Shown: positions 1 through 8,361 of the stretch, piece after piece
Numbering within the stretch: the first letter of the stretch is position 1
Layout: the number at the start of each line of letters is the position of its first letter
The notes under the pieces: generated by a model
Told to the model about the DNA's origin: nothing
Databases searched by the model: none
The model's input: the letters and a program-made list of their open reading frames with translations, nothing else
From: Bacillus manliponensis
Lineage (GTDB): Bacteria > Bacillota > Bacilli > Bacillales > Bacillaceae_G
DNA length: 64,000 bases
Assembly: GCF_000712595.1 (NCBI RefSeq)
Contig: NZ_JOTN01000013.1
Coordinates: forward strand, 62,001 to 126,000
Reading direction: 5' to 3'
Program-made: the position numbers and the translations under genes

Positions 1-1
1 C

Positions 2-832
2 TTAAATTTCCTTTCAAAAAAGATACCCGTATCTTTCGAAAAAACGTCATCCGATTTGGGAGTCAATTCACTAAAAAAACTATTAGAAATAACTCCTGCC
101 AGCAGACCTTCATATTTAACTTACTGCCAGGAAACTAATGAACCTAGCATTTATCTAACTCCAGCACTAAAATTAAAAAAACTATTAAAACTAAAAAGTA
201 CAATCCCATTTTCTATAGGTTATCAAGGTTCAGCCGCTTTCACAGGTGCACTTTCTTTATTAGATAACCTTCATCACAATACAGATTCAAATAAATATTC
301 AATTATTACAACTACTGATCAAGTTTGTATGCCACAGACTAGATTTTTTCTAAGTACGTACCCAAAAGGAGATTGTTCAACTTCTAGTATTTTTAGTTAT
401 GATACTGGACAATACAAAGTCTTAAACTATTGTACTCATTCATTCCCAATACCAGGAAACCCTCTAGAATGGAATCATTCAGATTATATGGATTTCGAAA
501 CGCAACTTCTCTCATGCACTTATGATTTATTAACTGATTGGATTGCAAAACACAATATTCAATGGGTAATTATACAAAACTTAAGCGAGCGTTTTGTTAA
601 TAATTTAGAAAATTTTTTTGAAGGCACACCCTGTACTTTATTTAAAAGATTTATTGCAAAAGAGTGTAACCTTTTGACTAGTGACTGTTTAGTTTCTTTA
701 AAAGATGCTGAAGCTAAACAGGTTTTTAATATTAACGATAATATTTTGCTATTACAAGCAGGTCCCCTTTCGCATATAGGACTAGTACTACTAAAAAAAG
801 AAAAGGATGATGATTTTGTCTATCTTAAATAA
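2..832 (+). CDS. Degenerate ketoacyl-ACP synthase III-like protein (5' end outside window)
   Basis: The frame is open from base 2, so the true start lies to the left; the TTG at 56 is not convincing. The visible protein follows the thiolase fold of KAS III. An SSDLGVNSLKKLL stretch precedes a segment matching the nucleophile loop, and the end (LLLQAGPLSHIGLVLLKK) resembles the KAS III C-terminal strand. In KAS III the loop carries the active Cys (pattern ACAGFTYGLS); here the aligned loop is GSAAFTGALS, with Ser at the Cys position. The PHQAN histidine region aligns with IIQNLS, so the His also appears lost. It therefore probably does not catalyse standard Claisen condensation; it may be a structural or acyl-transfer protein. 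It overlaps the next gene by 26 bases, suggesting co-translation. The family call is moderate; the loss of catalytic residues depends on a by-eye alignment. Confidence 0.6.
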   Translation, partial: LNFLSKKIPVSFEKTSSDLGVNSLKKLLEITPASRPSYLTYCQETNEPSIYLTPALKLKKLLKLKSTIPFSIGYQGSAAFTGALSLLDNLHHNTDSNKYSIITTTDQVCMPQTRFFLSTYPKGDCSTSSIFSYDTGQYKVLNYCTHSFPIPGNPLEWNHSDYMDFETQLLSCTYDLLTDWIAKHNIQWVIIQNLSERFVNNLENFFEGTPCTLFKRFIAKECNLLTSDCLVSLKDAEAKQVFNINDNILLLQAGPLSHIGLVLLKKEKDDDFVYLK

Positions 833-1538
833 TTTAGAAATAGTTCCAATGAACTTACTGCGTTTTCATGAGGAACATGATCCTTGTAGACTTCAACGTA
901 TTGTTGCAGATATTAAAGAATCGAAACATTTAAATAATCCTCCAATGGCCACTATCTGTAATGATGGAACTTATTTAATCTTAGATGGTTTACACCGTGC
1001 AAAAGCTTTAGGTGAGTTAGAAATGAATAAACTTATTATTCAACGGGTTGATTTAAATCACCCCAAGTTAAAGATTTTATCCTGGACTCATGTTATTCCA
1101 GATTACATTGATATTATAAGCGATGAGAATTTTCCGAAGGAAGTCCCTATGTTTACGTTATACCGATCAAATCAAGTAAAAACCTATTTAGGACCTAAAT
1201 GCTTACAACAAAGACTAGCAATTATGCATAATATTTCTTCCGCATATTTAAAAGAAGAAGAAATCGAAAGATTACCTGAATCCCCTGATTTCCTAGATCC
1301 AGGTAAACAATACATAACATTCCAACCTTTTACTTTAGAAGAGTTTAATGAATTAAAAGATCACCATTATATTACTCCACCAGGTTTAACACGATTGTTA
1401 ATACCAGACAGATTGCTCAATTTAAAATTCCCTTTAAGTCTTTTTAACCAAGAAGATAAAAGCGACTTTCATCAACAAATTTCTTTATACAAAAATAGAC
1501 TGCGTAAATACACTGAAGAAGTATATATTTTAGAATAA
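807..1538 (+). CDS. ParB-fold SbnI/SerK-like protein (candidate free-serine kinase)
   Basis: This 243 aa protein has an N-terminal ParB/sulfiredoxin-like domain (about residues 12-85). It contains an HEEHDPCRL segment and the hallmark DGLHR at residues 60-64, which matches the DGHHR motif of SerK and SbnI. Those enzymes phosphorylate free L-serine to O-phosphoserine, which feeds siderophore or amino acid pathways. The remaining ~160 residues have the length and position of the SbnI C-terminal region, but I see no diagnostic motif there. The gene overlaps the KAS III-like gene upstream and lies two genes from carrier-protein machinery, so making an activated serine-derived precursor is a reasonable inference. 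A DNA-binding ParB role is less likely, because there is no HTH domain and no ParA partner nearby. Confidence 0.6.
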   Translation: MMILSILNNLEIVPMNLLRFHEEHDPCRLQRIVADIKESKHLNNPPMATICNDGTYLILDGLHRAKALGELEMNKLIIQRVDLNHPKLKILSWTHVIPDYIDIISDENFPKEVPMFTLYRSNQVKTYLGPKCLQQRLAIMHNISSAYLKEEEIERLPESPDFLDPGKQYITFQPFTLEEFNELKDHHYITPPGLTRLLIPDRLLNLKFPLSLFNQEDKSDFHQQISLYKNRLRKYTEEVYILE

Positions 1539-1691
1539 TTATCATTCTTTCTAAATAATGCTGTTTTTCGCGGTATCCTATGAAAATAACTACAAGTCTG
1601 TAAACTAACATCTCCTTAACAAATAGTTTATGTCTTGATAGTTTAAGTTAATATAAGCTTACATTAAACCTAAATAAAGTGAGGGGTTATT

Positions 1692-2270
1692 TTGAACCAA
1701 CTAAAAGATTATCATTTAAATTTGAATAAACTATTCAATAATCAGGGTACTCTTTCAAAAAAAGAACCTAATCATCAGAATACCAGCTTTAGTTTAGTAG
1801 AATCATATTTTCCATCAGAGCATCTACCTAATTACGGAGAAATTATAGATTGGGATAATACTTCATTTTTATTTCCTGAAAGAAATAACTATAATTTTGA
1901 CAACTTAGTCCTAGATAACCAAATTATTAAAATACCTCAAGGTAGCACTAAAGAAATTTATATACTAGGGGCATCAAATAATGGTAACTTCTATGACAAG
2001 ATTGAGCTTCGATTAAATAATGAAACCGTTTATTCCTTCGATTTAGCTCTAACAGATTTCATTGAAAAAGACACTCGTTTTAATGATGTTACCGTATTAG
2101 AATGTCCCTTTGTAAGAAATATTAATAATGATTTAAATCAGTATACAGCGAGAATATACTGTCATAAAGAAACTTTACCTTCTAACATTGAATTTGACGA
2201 AATTAAACTAGGAGACAATCCCTTCATTCATATATTCTCAATTACATTAAGAGGTGATAACTTTGCATAA
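1692..2270 (+). CDS. Unknown protein in the biosynthetic operon
   Basis: A 192 aa protein starting at TTG 1692 behind GAGGGG. I do not recognise its family. It has no signal peptide or membrane segment. The middle (ILGASNNGNFYDKIELRLNN) alternates like a beta-sandwich and loosely recalls carbohydrate-binding NPCBM-type modules, but that is only a resemblance. The 150-base gap upstream (1539-1691) is the only break in the operon and could hold an internal promoter. The 3' end overlaps the next gene's likely start (TTG 2263), which indicates translational coupling and a shared pathway. Confidence 0.5.
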   Translation: MNQLKDYHLNLNKLFNNQGTLSKKEPNHQNTSFSLVESYFPSEHLPNYGEIIDWDNTSFLFPERNNYNFDNLVLDNQIIKIPQGSTKEIYILGASNNGNFYDKIELRLNNETVYSFDLALTDFIEKDTRFNDVTVLECPFVRNINNDLNQYTARIYCHKETLPSNIEFDEIKLGDNPFIHIFSITLRGDNFA

Positions 2271-3264
2271 TCCAAAATTATATACTCATCCCTACCATAA
2301 TTGTTTAACTGTCACAGTTACAGGTGTAGTTCATCAAGAAGTTGAAGTAGAAGGCATGTGGTTTCTTAGTCAACTTTATAGTATTAAACTTCCAGATAAC
2401 AAAATACGATTTGCTCCAAAAATTAAATTCTTTAATGATGAAGCTTGTGAGTTTTCAACCTTAGAAATTAATCACCATACTTCTGCTGACTATCAATTAT
2501 TTAAAAACAATTTAGATAAGACACTCAAAAACTCAATACAATTAATCGTACCAATTGATACTTTTTATCTCCCTTATTGCCCTCAATATCAAAGAGAACA
2601 CAATTTTCATTGGGCTCATGTTTTTCACAAGGAAGGCAACGTATATAAAATAATTGATCATTACTATCATTTTATTGGGGATATTAATGAAGAAGTTTTA
2701 AAAAGTGCTGTTGAAGGGTGTAGAGAGATTTTAACATTGGCACCTTATCAATATTACTCTCTCGATACTAAAAATTATAAATCCCTAGCCACAGAAAATT
2801 TTGAACAAGCTATTCATATTAATTTAAAGTCATTTATATCAAATGAAGAAATTGGAAAAACCGTTCCATATACAATATTTGATGATTCTTTTGTTGTATC
2901 GCGAGGATTAGATGTGTTTAAAGATATTCATTCAACTCTAGAGTCTGTTTCCAATGAATCCGATGAAAAGGTAAAAGAAAAGATCTTTGACGATCTATAT
3001 GAAGATCTTTATGCAATTGGAAATTCTCGTTATATTTTCTCTGAATTTCTAGAAAGATATGATATTAATGGAAAAACATCTAAGCTAAGAAAAGAACTTA
3101 TCGAATTAGCTCAAGAATATAGGGTTTGTGCTAACTTAGCACTTCGAAATGTGGTCCGTAAACAATACTCTGCACAAAAGATTTTAGACCGCCTGCCTAA
3201 ATTAAAAGAAAAAGAGGAAGAACATGTAAAATCTTTAGTAGATCTATCCAGTATTCTTCAATAA
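2263..3264 (+). CDS. BtrH-like papain-fold acyltransferase, copy 1
   Basis: This protein of about 333 aa starts at TTG 2263, seven bases after GAGGTG; GTG 2254 is possible but has no ribosome site. The N-terminal half resembles the BtrH N-terminal family, which in butirosin synthesis moves an aminoacyl group from a carrier protein to an amine. Visible matches are an early Cys in the pattern HNCLTVTV, a VPIDTFYLPYCPQYQ strand, and a His-rich block followed by IIDHYYHF, where the catalytic His and Asp are expected. The C-terminal half is helical (many KEE/EEL stretches) and unrecognised. It shares its organisation with the gene at 3377, so the operon has two related transferases. The substrate is unknown; the carrier protein at 5343 is the natural donor. 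Confidence 0.6.
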   Translation: MHNPKLYTHPYHNCLTVTVTGVVHQEVEVEGMWFLSQLYSIKLPDNKIRFAPKIKFFNDEACEFSTLEINHHTSADYQLFKNNLDKTLKNSIQLIVPIDTFYLPYCPQYQREHNFHWAHVFHKEGNVYKIIDHYYHFIGDINEEVLKSAVEGCREILTLAPYQYYSLDTKNYKSLATENFEQAIHINLKSFISNEEIGKTVPYTIFDDSFVVSRGLDVFKDIHSTLESVSNESDEKVKEKIFDDLYEDLYAIGNSRYIFSEFLERYDINGKTSKLRKELIELAQEYRVCANLALRNVVRKQYSAQKILDRLPKLKEKEEEHVKSLVDLSSILQ

Positions 3265-3376
3265 GAAACACAACAATCATAAATCGATAAGTAAACACTT
3301 TTTAATTATAAAATCTAAATAGCTTTTATAACTTTAATAATTTTGTTGTAAAAGCTATTTGATAAGGAGGCAGCTA

Positions 3377-4345
3377 ATGGACACTTTGGCAATAGCGCAA
3401 ATGGACGAACAACTTGCAGACTGTATTACCGTTTACTGTATGGCTGCATTAAAAGGTAGAGGTAAAGAAAATTTTGATGAAATTACAGGGGCTTTCTGGC
3501 GCTTTAATTACAGAAAAGATCCCTTAATATTCTTTTCTTTAAGTCTTTTTGAGTCACCTCAAGAAAGAAATATACTGCTTAAAAAATATTTCGATATTCA
3601 CTTAGATCCTATTGAAGATCCAGTTTCCAGTTATCATGAACATATTATTAAAACGATTGCAAAATTAGAACTTCCTATGGTTTTTATTGATAGATATGAT
3701 ATGCCATATGACAATATATGTTATCAGAAATTTCACGAAAATCATTATGTACTTATTCAAGGTTACGATGTAATTAAAGATGAATATCACATTGTAGATT
3801 TTTTTACTACCCCTTCTTTTGCTACAGTTAAACGCCCAATTCTTGAAAAGTCAATGAGGGATTCTTTTTGCAAAGAACACCCTATGATTATAGGGCGATT
3901 AGGAAAGATTCAACACCATTTTGATGATAATGTTCTTTCGGAAATTGTTCAACAAAACATTACCCATATGACATCAGATATTTTCTTATCGTCTGGTATA
4001 GCTGGGATAAATAGTTTATATTCAGATATTCAAAATAGAGATTCCTATTTAGACGATTATATTAAAGTTATTAATATTTTTTCGAAATTAAAGCACATGG
4101 GAACTTACAGACAACAACATGCAGATTTTATTAATCGGCATTTTTCTCAACCTATATTAAAACAAGCTTTTAATGAATTAGATATAAAGTGGAAATTGGT
4201 TGCAAACTATTTATTAAAAGCCAACCTTACAAAAAAAGAAAGACTAATTGAGAATTCTTTAGATCACTTACAAGAAATTATCAAAATGGAGACCGATATA
4301 TTACCGCTTTACAAAAATTTAGTCAAAGGAGTTCATCAATTATGA
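3377..4345 (+). CDS. BtrH-like papain-fold acyltransferase, copy 2
   Basis: A protein of about 322 aa, started at ATG 3377 because AAGGAGG sits directly upstream. Like its neighbour it has an early Cys (ADCITVYCMAAL), then PMVFIDRYDMPY, then HENHYVLIQGYD and HIVDFF. This is the Cys...His...Asp order of the BtrH N-terminal transferase fold. It diverges strongly from copy 1, so it is an old duplication rather than a recent one. The last codons overlap the flavin oxidoreductase start by four bases (ATGA type), showing one operon. The inferred role is transfer of an aminoacyl or peptidyl group from the carrier protein onto a small molecule or a second carrier-bound residue. Confidence 0.6.
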   Translation: MDTLAIAQMDEQLADCITVYCMAALKGRGKENFDEITGAFWRFNYRKDPLIFFSLSLFESPQERNILLKKYFDIHLDPIEDPVSSYHEHIIKTIAKLELPMVFIDRYDMPYDNICYQKFHENHYVLIQGYDVIKDEYHIVDFFTTPSFATVKRPILEKSMRDSFCKEHPMIIGRLGKIQHHFDDNVLSEIVQQNITHMTSDIFLSSGIAGINSLYSDIQNRDSYLDDYIKVINIFSKLKHMGTYRQQHADFINRHFSQPILKQAFNELDIKWKLVANYLLKANLTKKERLIENSLDHLQEIIKMETDILPLYKNLVKGVHQL

Positions 4346-5370
4346 AAGACCTAATTATAATTGGAGCTGGTCCATGTGGTCTAGCTGCAGCAGTAGAAGC
4401 TCAAAAAAACAAATTAGATTACACTGTAATCGAAAAAGGATGTATCGTTAATAATATTACAAAATTCCCAACTTACGTTCGACTTTTTGGAGAGATTGAA
4501 GATTTTGAGATAGACTCCATCCCTTTCTCTTTACCATATGGACTCCCAGATAAAAATGACATGATGAGATATTACTATAAGATAACAGAACATTTTAACT
4601 TAAATGTTCATCAATATGAAGAGGTCATCGATGTTTCTAAGTTAGATAAACCACAACAGACTGGTTTTAAAGTATCTACAAATAAGAGAGAATATGAAAC
4701 AAGAAATGTAGTCTTTGCTACTGGATTTGTTGATAATCCTCGGAAGTTTAATGTTCCAGGTGAAGAATTAGATAAAGTCAAAACTATGTTCACAGAAGCT
4801 CATTATTACGCAAACCAAAAAGTGATTGTTGTAGGTACGGGTCACTCTGGATTAGAAGCTATTTGTGATTTAATAAAGGTAAATGCCCAAGTTACACTTG
4901 TACATCGTGGAAGTAATCTAAGTTACACTCCGAAAAGATGGATGATGGCTAATGTTCGTAAAGCTATTGATGAAGGTAAAGTTACTGCCTATTTCAATTC
5001 AACTGTCCAAGAAATTACACCGGAAAAAGTAATGATAGAAACTCCAAATGGCGTAAAAGAAATTGATAATAACTTTATATTAAGATTAATTGGTTTTCAA
5101 CCAAACTACGTACCTCTTCAAGCATTAGGAGTAGAATTTGACCCCGTAACCAATATTCCAAGATTTGATAAAAACAGCTTTGAAACAAATGTTAAAGGCA
5201 TATACTGTTGTGGCGTAGTAGCTGGTGGATCTGACGTTAATACTGTTACTATTTCTGACGGCCGTTATCATGGGATAAAAATTGTACAGAGCATCCTAAA
5301 CAAAAAAGAAGTGAATGACTTTAATGTAAAGGGGGATTACAGGTGCGAGAATCTATTATTAAATTACTAA
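4342..5370 (+). CDS. FAD/NAD(P)-dependent oxidoreductase, YpdA/thioredoxin-reductase fold
   Basis: A 342 aa flavoprotein with two Rossmann motifs: IIGAGPCGLAAA at residues 5-16 for FAD and VVGTGHSGLEA near residue 163 for NAD(P)H. The ATGFVDNPRKFNVPGE segment is typical of the thioredoxin-reductase-like superfamily. There is no CxxC redox pair before the second Rossmann motif. That matches the YpdA (bacillithiol disulfide reductase-like) branch and excludes true thioredoxin reductase. In this operon it could oxidise or reduce a carrier-bound aminoacyl intermediate, but the substrate cannot be read from sequence. It overlaps both neighbours, including 28 bases with the carrier protein gene. 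Confidence 0.7.
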   Translation: MKDLIIIGAGPCGLAAAVEAQKNKLDYTVIEKGCIVNNITKFPTYVRLFGEIEDFEIDSIPFSLPYGLPDKNDMMRYYYKITEHFNLNVHQYEEVIDVSKLDKPQQTGFKVSTNKREYETRNVVFATGFVDNPRKFNVPGEELDKVKTMFTEAHYYANQKVIVVGTGHSGLEAICDLIKVNAQVTLVHRGSNLSYTPKRWMMANVRKAIDEGKVTAYFNSTVQEITPEKVMIETPNGVKEIDNNFILRLIGFQPNYVPLQALGVEFDPVTNIPRFDKNSFETNVKGIYCCGVVAGGSDVNTVTISDGRYHGIKIVQSILNKKEVNDFNVKGDYRCENLLLNY

Positions 5371-5585
5371 AAAATCAAATTAACATTAGTGATGATATTG
5401 ATGAGAATGAGAATTTATTCTTTTTAGGTTTAAACTCTATTATATTTATGCATTTTATTGTTGATTTGGAAATGCATTTTGAAATTGAGGTATTAGATGA
5501 AGAATTAACACTAGATAACTTCAATACTGTTAAAAAGATTTTAGACTTCATTCAAATTAAGACTAAAGGAGTTGCCCTATCATGA
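5343..5585 (+). CDS. Acyl/aminoacyl carrier protein
   Basis: An 80 aa acidic helical protein starting at GTG 5343 behind GGGGGATTACAG. The phosphopantetheine attachment site is visible as FFLGLNSIIFM, with Ser32 in place of the usual DSL serine; Asn at the residue before is a common variant. Length and charge fit a stand-alone carrier protein. It is embedded between an oxidoreductase and an amino acid:[carrier protein] ligase, overlapping both. It therefore probably carries an amino acid rather than a fatty acid. No phosphopantetheinyl transferase is in the window; a chromosomal one could activate it. Confidence 0.8.
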   Translation: MRESIIKLLKNQINISDDIDENENLFFLGLNSIIFMHFIVDLEMHFEIEVLDEELTLDNFNTVKKILDFIQIKTKGVALS

Positions 5586-6787
5586 AGCAACTAATTATCG
5601 AAAATGCTTTAAAAACTGAAGAAGAGTTTCAACAATTTCAATACCTACTTCGATTTATAAATAATAAAGTTAGCTCCTGTTCCCTAAGAAATAATAAAAT
5701 TGTTATTGAACATGATTCAAATGAAGAAGGTAGCCTAAAAACACAAATTTCCGAGATATTAAAAAGAGTATCAGGAAGTAGAAACTTGCCGTTTAAAAAC
5801 CAAACTTACTATGAAACTTCTATAACACCTCCTTTTCAGAACAACATCTTAGATGAACTACTAGAAAAAAAGGTTATCACAAATAATGGTAATGGTCTTT
5901 TTAGTTTCCGTCCACCCTTTTCAGATTTAATTTTACTCTTAGACCAACTTATCGTTGATCATATCGCTAAACCATTAGGTGCATTAAATGAGCAGTATCC
6001 TAGTCTCATTTCAATGGATACGTTAAATAAAACTAATCACTTTACATCCTTCCCTCATCATGTTTTGTTCACTCAACACTTGGAAGAAGACCTTTCCACT
6101 ATAGATTCATTTACCCGTAAGGTGAAAGAGAACAATGGCTTACACAAAGATATGATACAACCTAACGATGTAAAAACAACTAGCTTAGTTAAAAACCCTG
6201 CTGTGTGCTATCACTGTTATAAATCTTTAGAAAATACTGAAGTTCAAGGAGAAGGCTATGTTGTAACATCTATGGGGAAATGTAGTAGATATGAATCTAA
6301 CAACCACTCAGATTTCGGTAGATTACTTGACTTTTCTATGAGAGAAATTATTTTTGTAGGTGAAGATGAATTTGTAAAGAAAATGCGTTCAAAATCAATT
6401 GAGTTACTCAAAAATTTCCTTTCTCTATGGGAAATAGATGCGTTAATTGAAAATGCAAATGATCCTTTCTTTACAGATGACTACCAGGTTAAATCATTCT
6501 TCCAAAGAGATATGGAAATGAAATATGAAGTAAAGTTTAAAGTTCCCTATCTCAAAAGTGCAATTTCAGTCAGCTCTTCAAATTATCATGGTAATGTATT
6601 TGGACAAGCATTTTCAATAAAAAAGGAACACAATTATGTATCTACTGGTTGTTTAGCTTTTGGTCTAGAAAGATGGGTTTTTGCATTCCTATCCCAATAC
6701 GGTCTAGACAGTAACAAGTGGCCTAATCGAATAAAAAAACTTATTTCTCAAACTTCTAAATCAGAGATATTCACATTAAAATCTTAG
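5582..6787 (+). CDS. Amino acid:[carrier protein] ligase, class II seryl-tRNA-synthetase-like
   Basis: This 401 aa protein has the class II aminoacyl-tRNA synthetase catalytic core but no tRNA-binding domain. Visible parts are a zinc-site cysteine (AVCYHCYKS, Cys209), motif-2-like CSRYESN...RLLDFSMREIIFVG (residues 234-260) and motif 3 in TGCLAFGLERW with a second candidate zinc Cys. This is the signature of the small SerRS homologues that adenylate an amino acid and load it onto a carrier protein's phosphopantetheine arm. The gene overlaps the carrier protein by four bases, exactly the expected partner. Amino acid specificity (Gly, Ala or Ser in characterised members) cannot be read here. 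It ends the operon; a strong terminator follows. Confidence 0.8.
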   Translation: MKQLIIENALKTEEEFQQFQYLLRFINNKVSSCSLRNNKIVIEHDSNEEGSLKTQISEILKRVSGSRNLPFKNQTYYETSITPPFQNNILDELLEKKVITNNGNGLFSFRPPFSDLILLLDQLIVDHIAKPLGALNEQYPSLISMDTLNKTNHFTSFPHHVLFTQHLEEDLSTIDSFTRKVKENNGLHKDMIQPNDVKTTSLVKNPAVCYHCYKSLENTEVQGEGYVVTSMGKCSRYESNNHSDFGRLLDFSMREIIFVGEDEFVKKMRSKSIELLKNFLSLWEIDALIENANDPFFTDDYQVKSFFQRDMEMKYEVKFKVPYLKSAISVSSSNYHGNVFGQAFSIKKEHNYVSTGCLAFGLERWVFAFLSQYGLDSNKWPNRIKKLISQTSKSEIFTLKS

Positions 6788-6791
6788 GAAT

Positions 6792-6829
6792 TTGCACTAC
6801 TCATCTTAAGCTGAGTAGTGCAAGTTTTT
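6792..6829 (+). terminator. Intrinsic terminator of the biosynthetic operon
   Basis: The 12-base arms TTGCACTACTCA and TGAGTAGTGCAA are followed by GTTTTT, five bases after the ligase stop codon. Confidence 0.9.
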
Positions 6830-7281
6830 AATTATATACTTCATTTAAATTATACTTCTACAGCACATCCTTTTAATTCGTAATTAAAATTATTAGTACT
6901 CCTCTCCCCCACTAAGCAAAATTTAACAAATAACAAGCCGGTTTCTTATATACTACGTAACGGATGTACAATTATTTATTATTAAATAACAATAAATAGT
7001 TTTACAAAAGAGAATAACTAGGATTAGCATGTATCCTTTTCTGAACATGAAAGTGTAATCGTATTATCATAGTACAGGTAGTTAGATATTGAGAAAACGA
7101 AATGGGAATTTTGTTGACTGAAAATAAAATTTCTTCGTTTTGTACTAGAATAGGTCAGCTGCTATACTGAGAGGGATTCATAAACCCTGCTTAAAAAGAA
7201 AAGCCCCCAGTGATGAACATATGGAACGGATTGAACAGGAGCGTGAAGAACGACAGTTACAACGACAGGAAATGATAAAAG
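6830..7281. other. Intergenic region, no convincing gene
   Basis: AT-rich sequence between the operon terminator and the converging membrane-protein gene. A short charged frame from 7221 (MERIEQEREERQLQRQ...) runs into the terminator hairpin at 7282 and has no good ribosome site. It looks like the tail of a lost coiled-coil gene. I see no promoter or repeat that I can support. Confidence 0.4.
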
Positions 7282-7329
7282 AAATAATAAAAAGGAACCT
7301 CCGCTATGAGCTTCCTTTTTATTATTTCT
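7282..7329 (-). terminator. Terminator between converging units
   Basis: The AATAATAAAAAGGAA arm pairs with TTCCTTTTTTATTATT across a short loop. It sits at the 3' end of the minus-strand gene 7322-8158, overlapping its last codons, and could work in both directions. Confidence 0.7.
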
Positions 7330-8158
7330 TTGCTTCTTTTTCTTTTCTTTCTTTCATCAATTTTTCGTTTTCCGCAACTGTCAACCTTTTCTTTTTTTGT
7401 TTAGTTTGAACTGTTTCATAATGGAAACTAGTAGTCAATGCTTTTTTACCAGTAAAGTTGTAGGAACTTGGGACAAATATTCTAAACTGTAGCTCCCATG
7501 TATTGAAGTTAATATCATCATAAGCTATTTTCAATAATAAAATTGGTGCTTTTCTTTCATAAAACAATGAGTTAATAAAATAATCGTTAAGCATAATAAT
7601 AAAATAATCTGGAATTAATATTTTTGTATTTTCTTTCGGCATAATAACATCTACATTCCTTAGGTAAGGTTGTATTTCTCTTCTTTGAGAACCTTGTCTC
7701 TTTTCAATATTTTTGTAAGATACGTATAGCTCATAAGAATCTTTATCTTTTATAACATTGATAACATGAGCATCATGCTCACCCATTTCATTTTGTTCTT
7801 CCTGTATTAAACCATCAATATTTTCAATGTAGTAGCAATATCTCACATTAAACACTGGAGAATTTCCGTAATTCCAAATTGGTAATTTTGTATTTGAAAA
7901 CTTTTTAGGAATTTCCTCTTCTACATCCCAATCGCTCAGTATGTGTTCTATTTTAGCTTCGATACTTTTAATTCCAGGAACAATAATTGCTTCTTGGTTT
8001 TTTTCATTAATTCGTTTTTGAGAATATATTGTCATCCATGAAGCAATAGCAGCAATCATGGCTATAAACACAGAAACTAACGCAATCCAATCTGTAGGTT
8101 CTAAACAAGACCAAAATCCAGAATTACACGCTTCTTTTATTGTCATTTCATACTTCAA
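7322..8158 (-). CDS. Membrane-anchored protein of unknown function next to an AbiC-like gene
   Basis: About 278 aa from TTG 8158, chosen because GGGAGG lies seven bases upstream. A single membrane segment (WIALVSVFIAMIAAIASWM) near residues 22-42 is followed by a ~220-residue cytoplasmic domain with many beta-like strands, and the tail is very basic (KQKKKR, KERKEKEAKK). I do not recognise the domain. It lies downstream of the putative abortive-infection gene in the same orientation, but the long hairpin at 8300-8361 lies between them, so it probably has its own transcript. A companion role in defence is possible by position only. Confidence 0.5.
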   Translation of the reverse strand: MKYEMTIKEACNSGFWSCLEPTDWIALVSVFIAMIAAIASWMTIYSQKRINEKNQEAIIVPGIKSIEAKIEHILSDWDVEEEIPKKFSNTKLPIWNYGNSPVFNVRYCYYIENIDGLIQEEQNEMGEHDAHVINVIKDKDSYELYVSYKNIEKRQGSQRREIQPYLRNVDVIMPKENTKILIPDYFIIMLNDYFINSLFYERKAPILLLKIAYDDINFNTWELQFRIFVPSSYNFTGKKALTTSFHYETVQTKQKKKRLTVAENEKLMKERKEKEAKK

Positions 8159-8299
8159 AAGTATTCCTCCCATGTAATGATATACCAAATATTATAGCAT
8201 ATTTCACAGAATGTACGTTTGGCATTTTTCATATCAAGGAATGTACAAAACCACCAGATTCAATAAATACAATACATTTTACTTAGGTTTTCATTTAAC

Positions 8300-8361
8300 A
8301 ATTTATTATATAAGAAAAGACATTGGATCATCGTCCAATGTCTTTTCTTATATAATAAATT
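8300..8361. terminator. Long perfect hairpin, terminator of the AbiC-like gene
   Basis: Two perfectly complementary 28-base arms (8300-8327 and 8334-8361) around TCATCG. The right arm encodes the last residues of the AbiC-like protein, so the stop codon lies within the stem. It is AT-rich at its base and works as a bidirectional terminator on paper. Confidence 0.85.

Noticed and set aside
4342-5370. Thioredoxin reductase
   Set aside because: No CxxC pair in the NADPH domain; YpdA-type is more consistent.
7221-7409. A 62-codon plus-strand frame
   Set aside because: It runs through a terminator hairpin and then reads the opposite strand of a real gene; no ribosome site. At most a gene tail.
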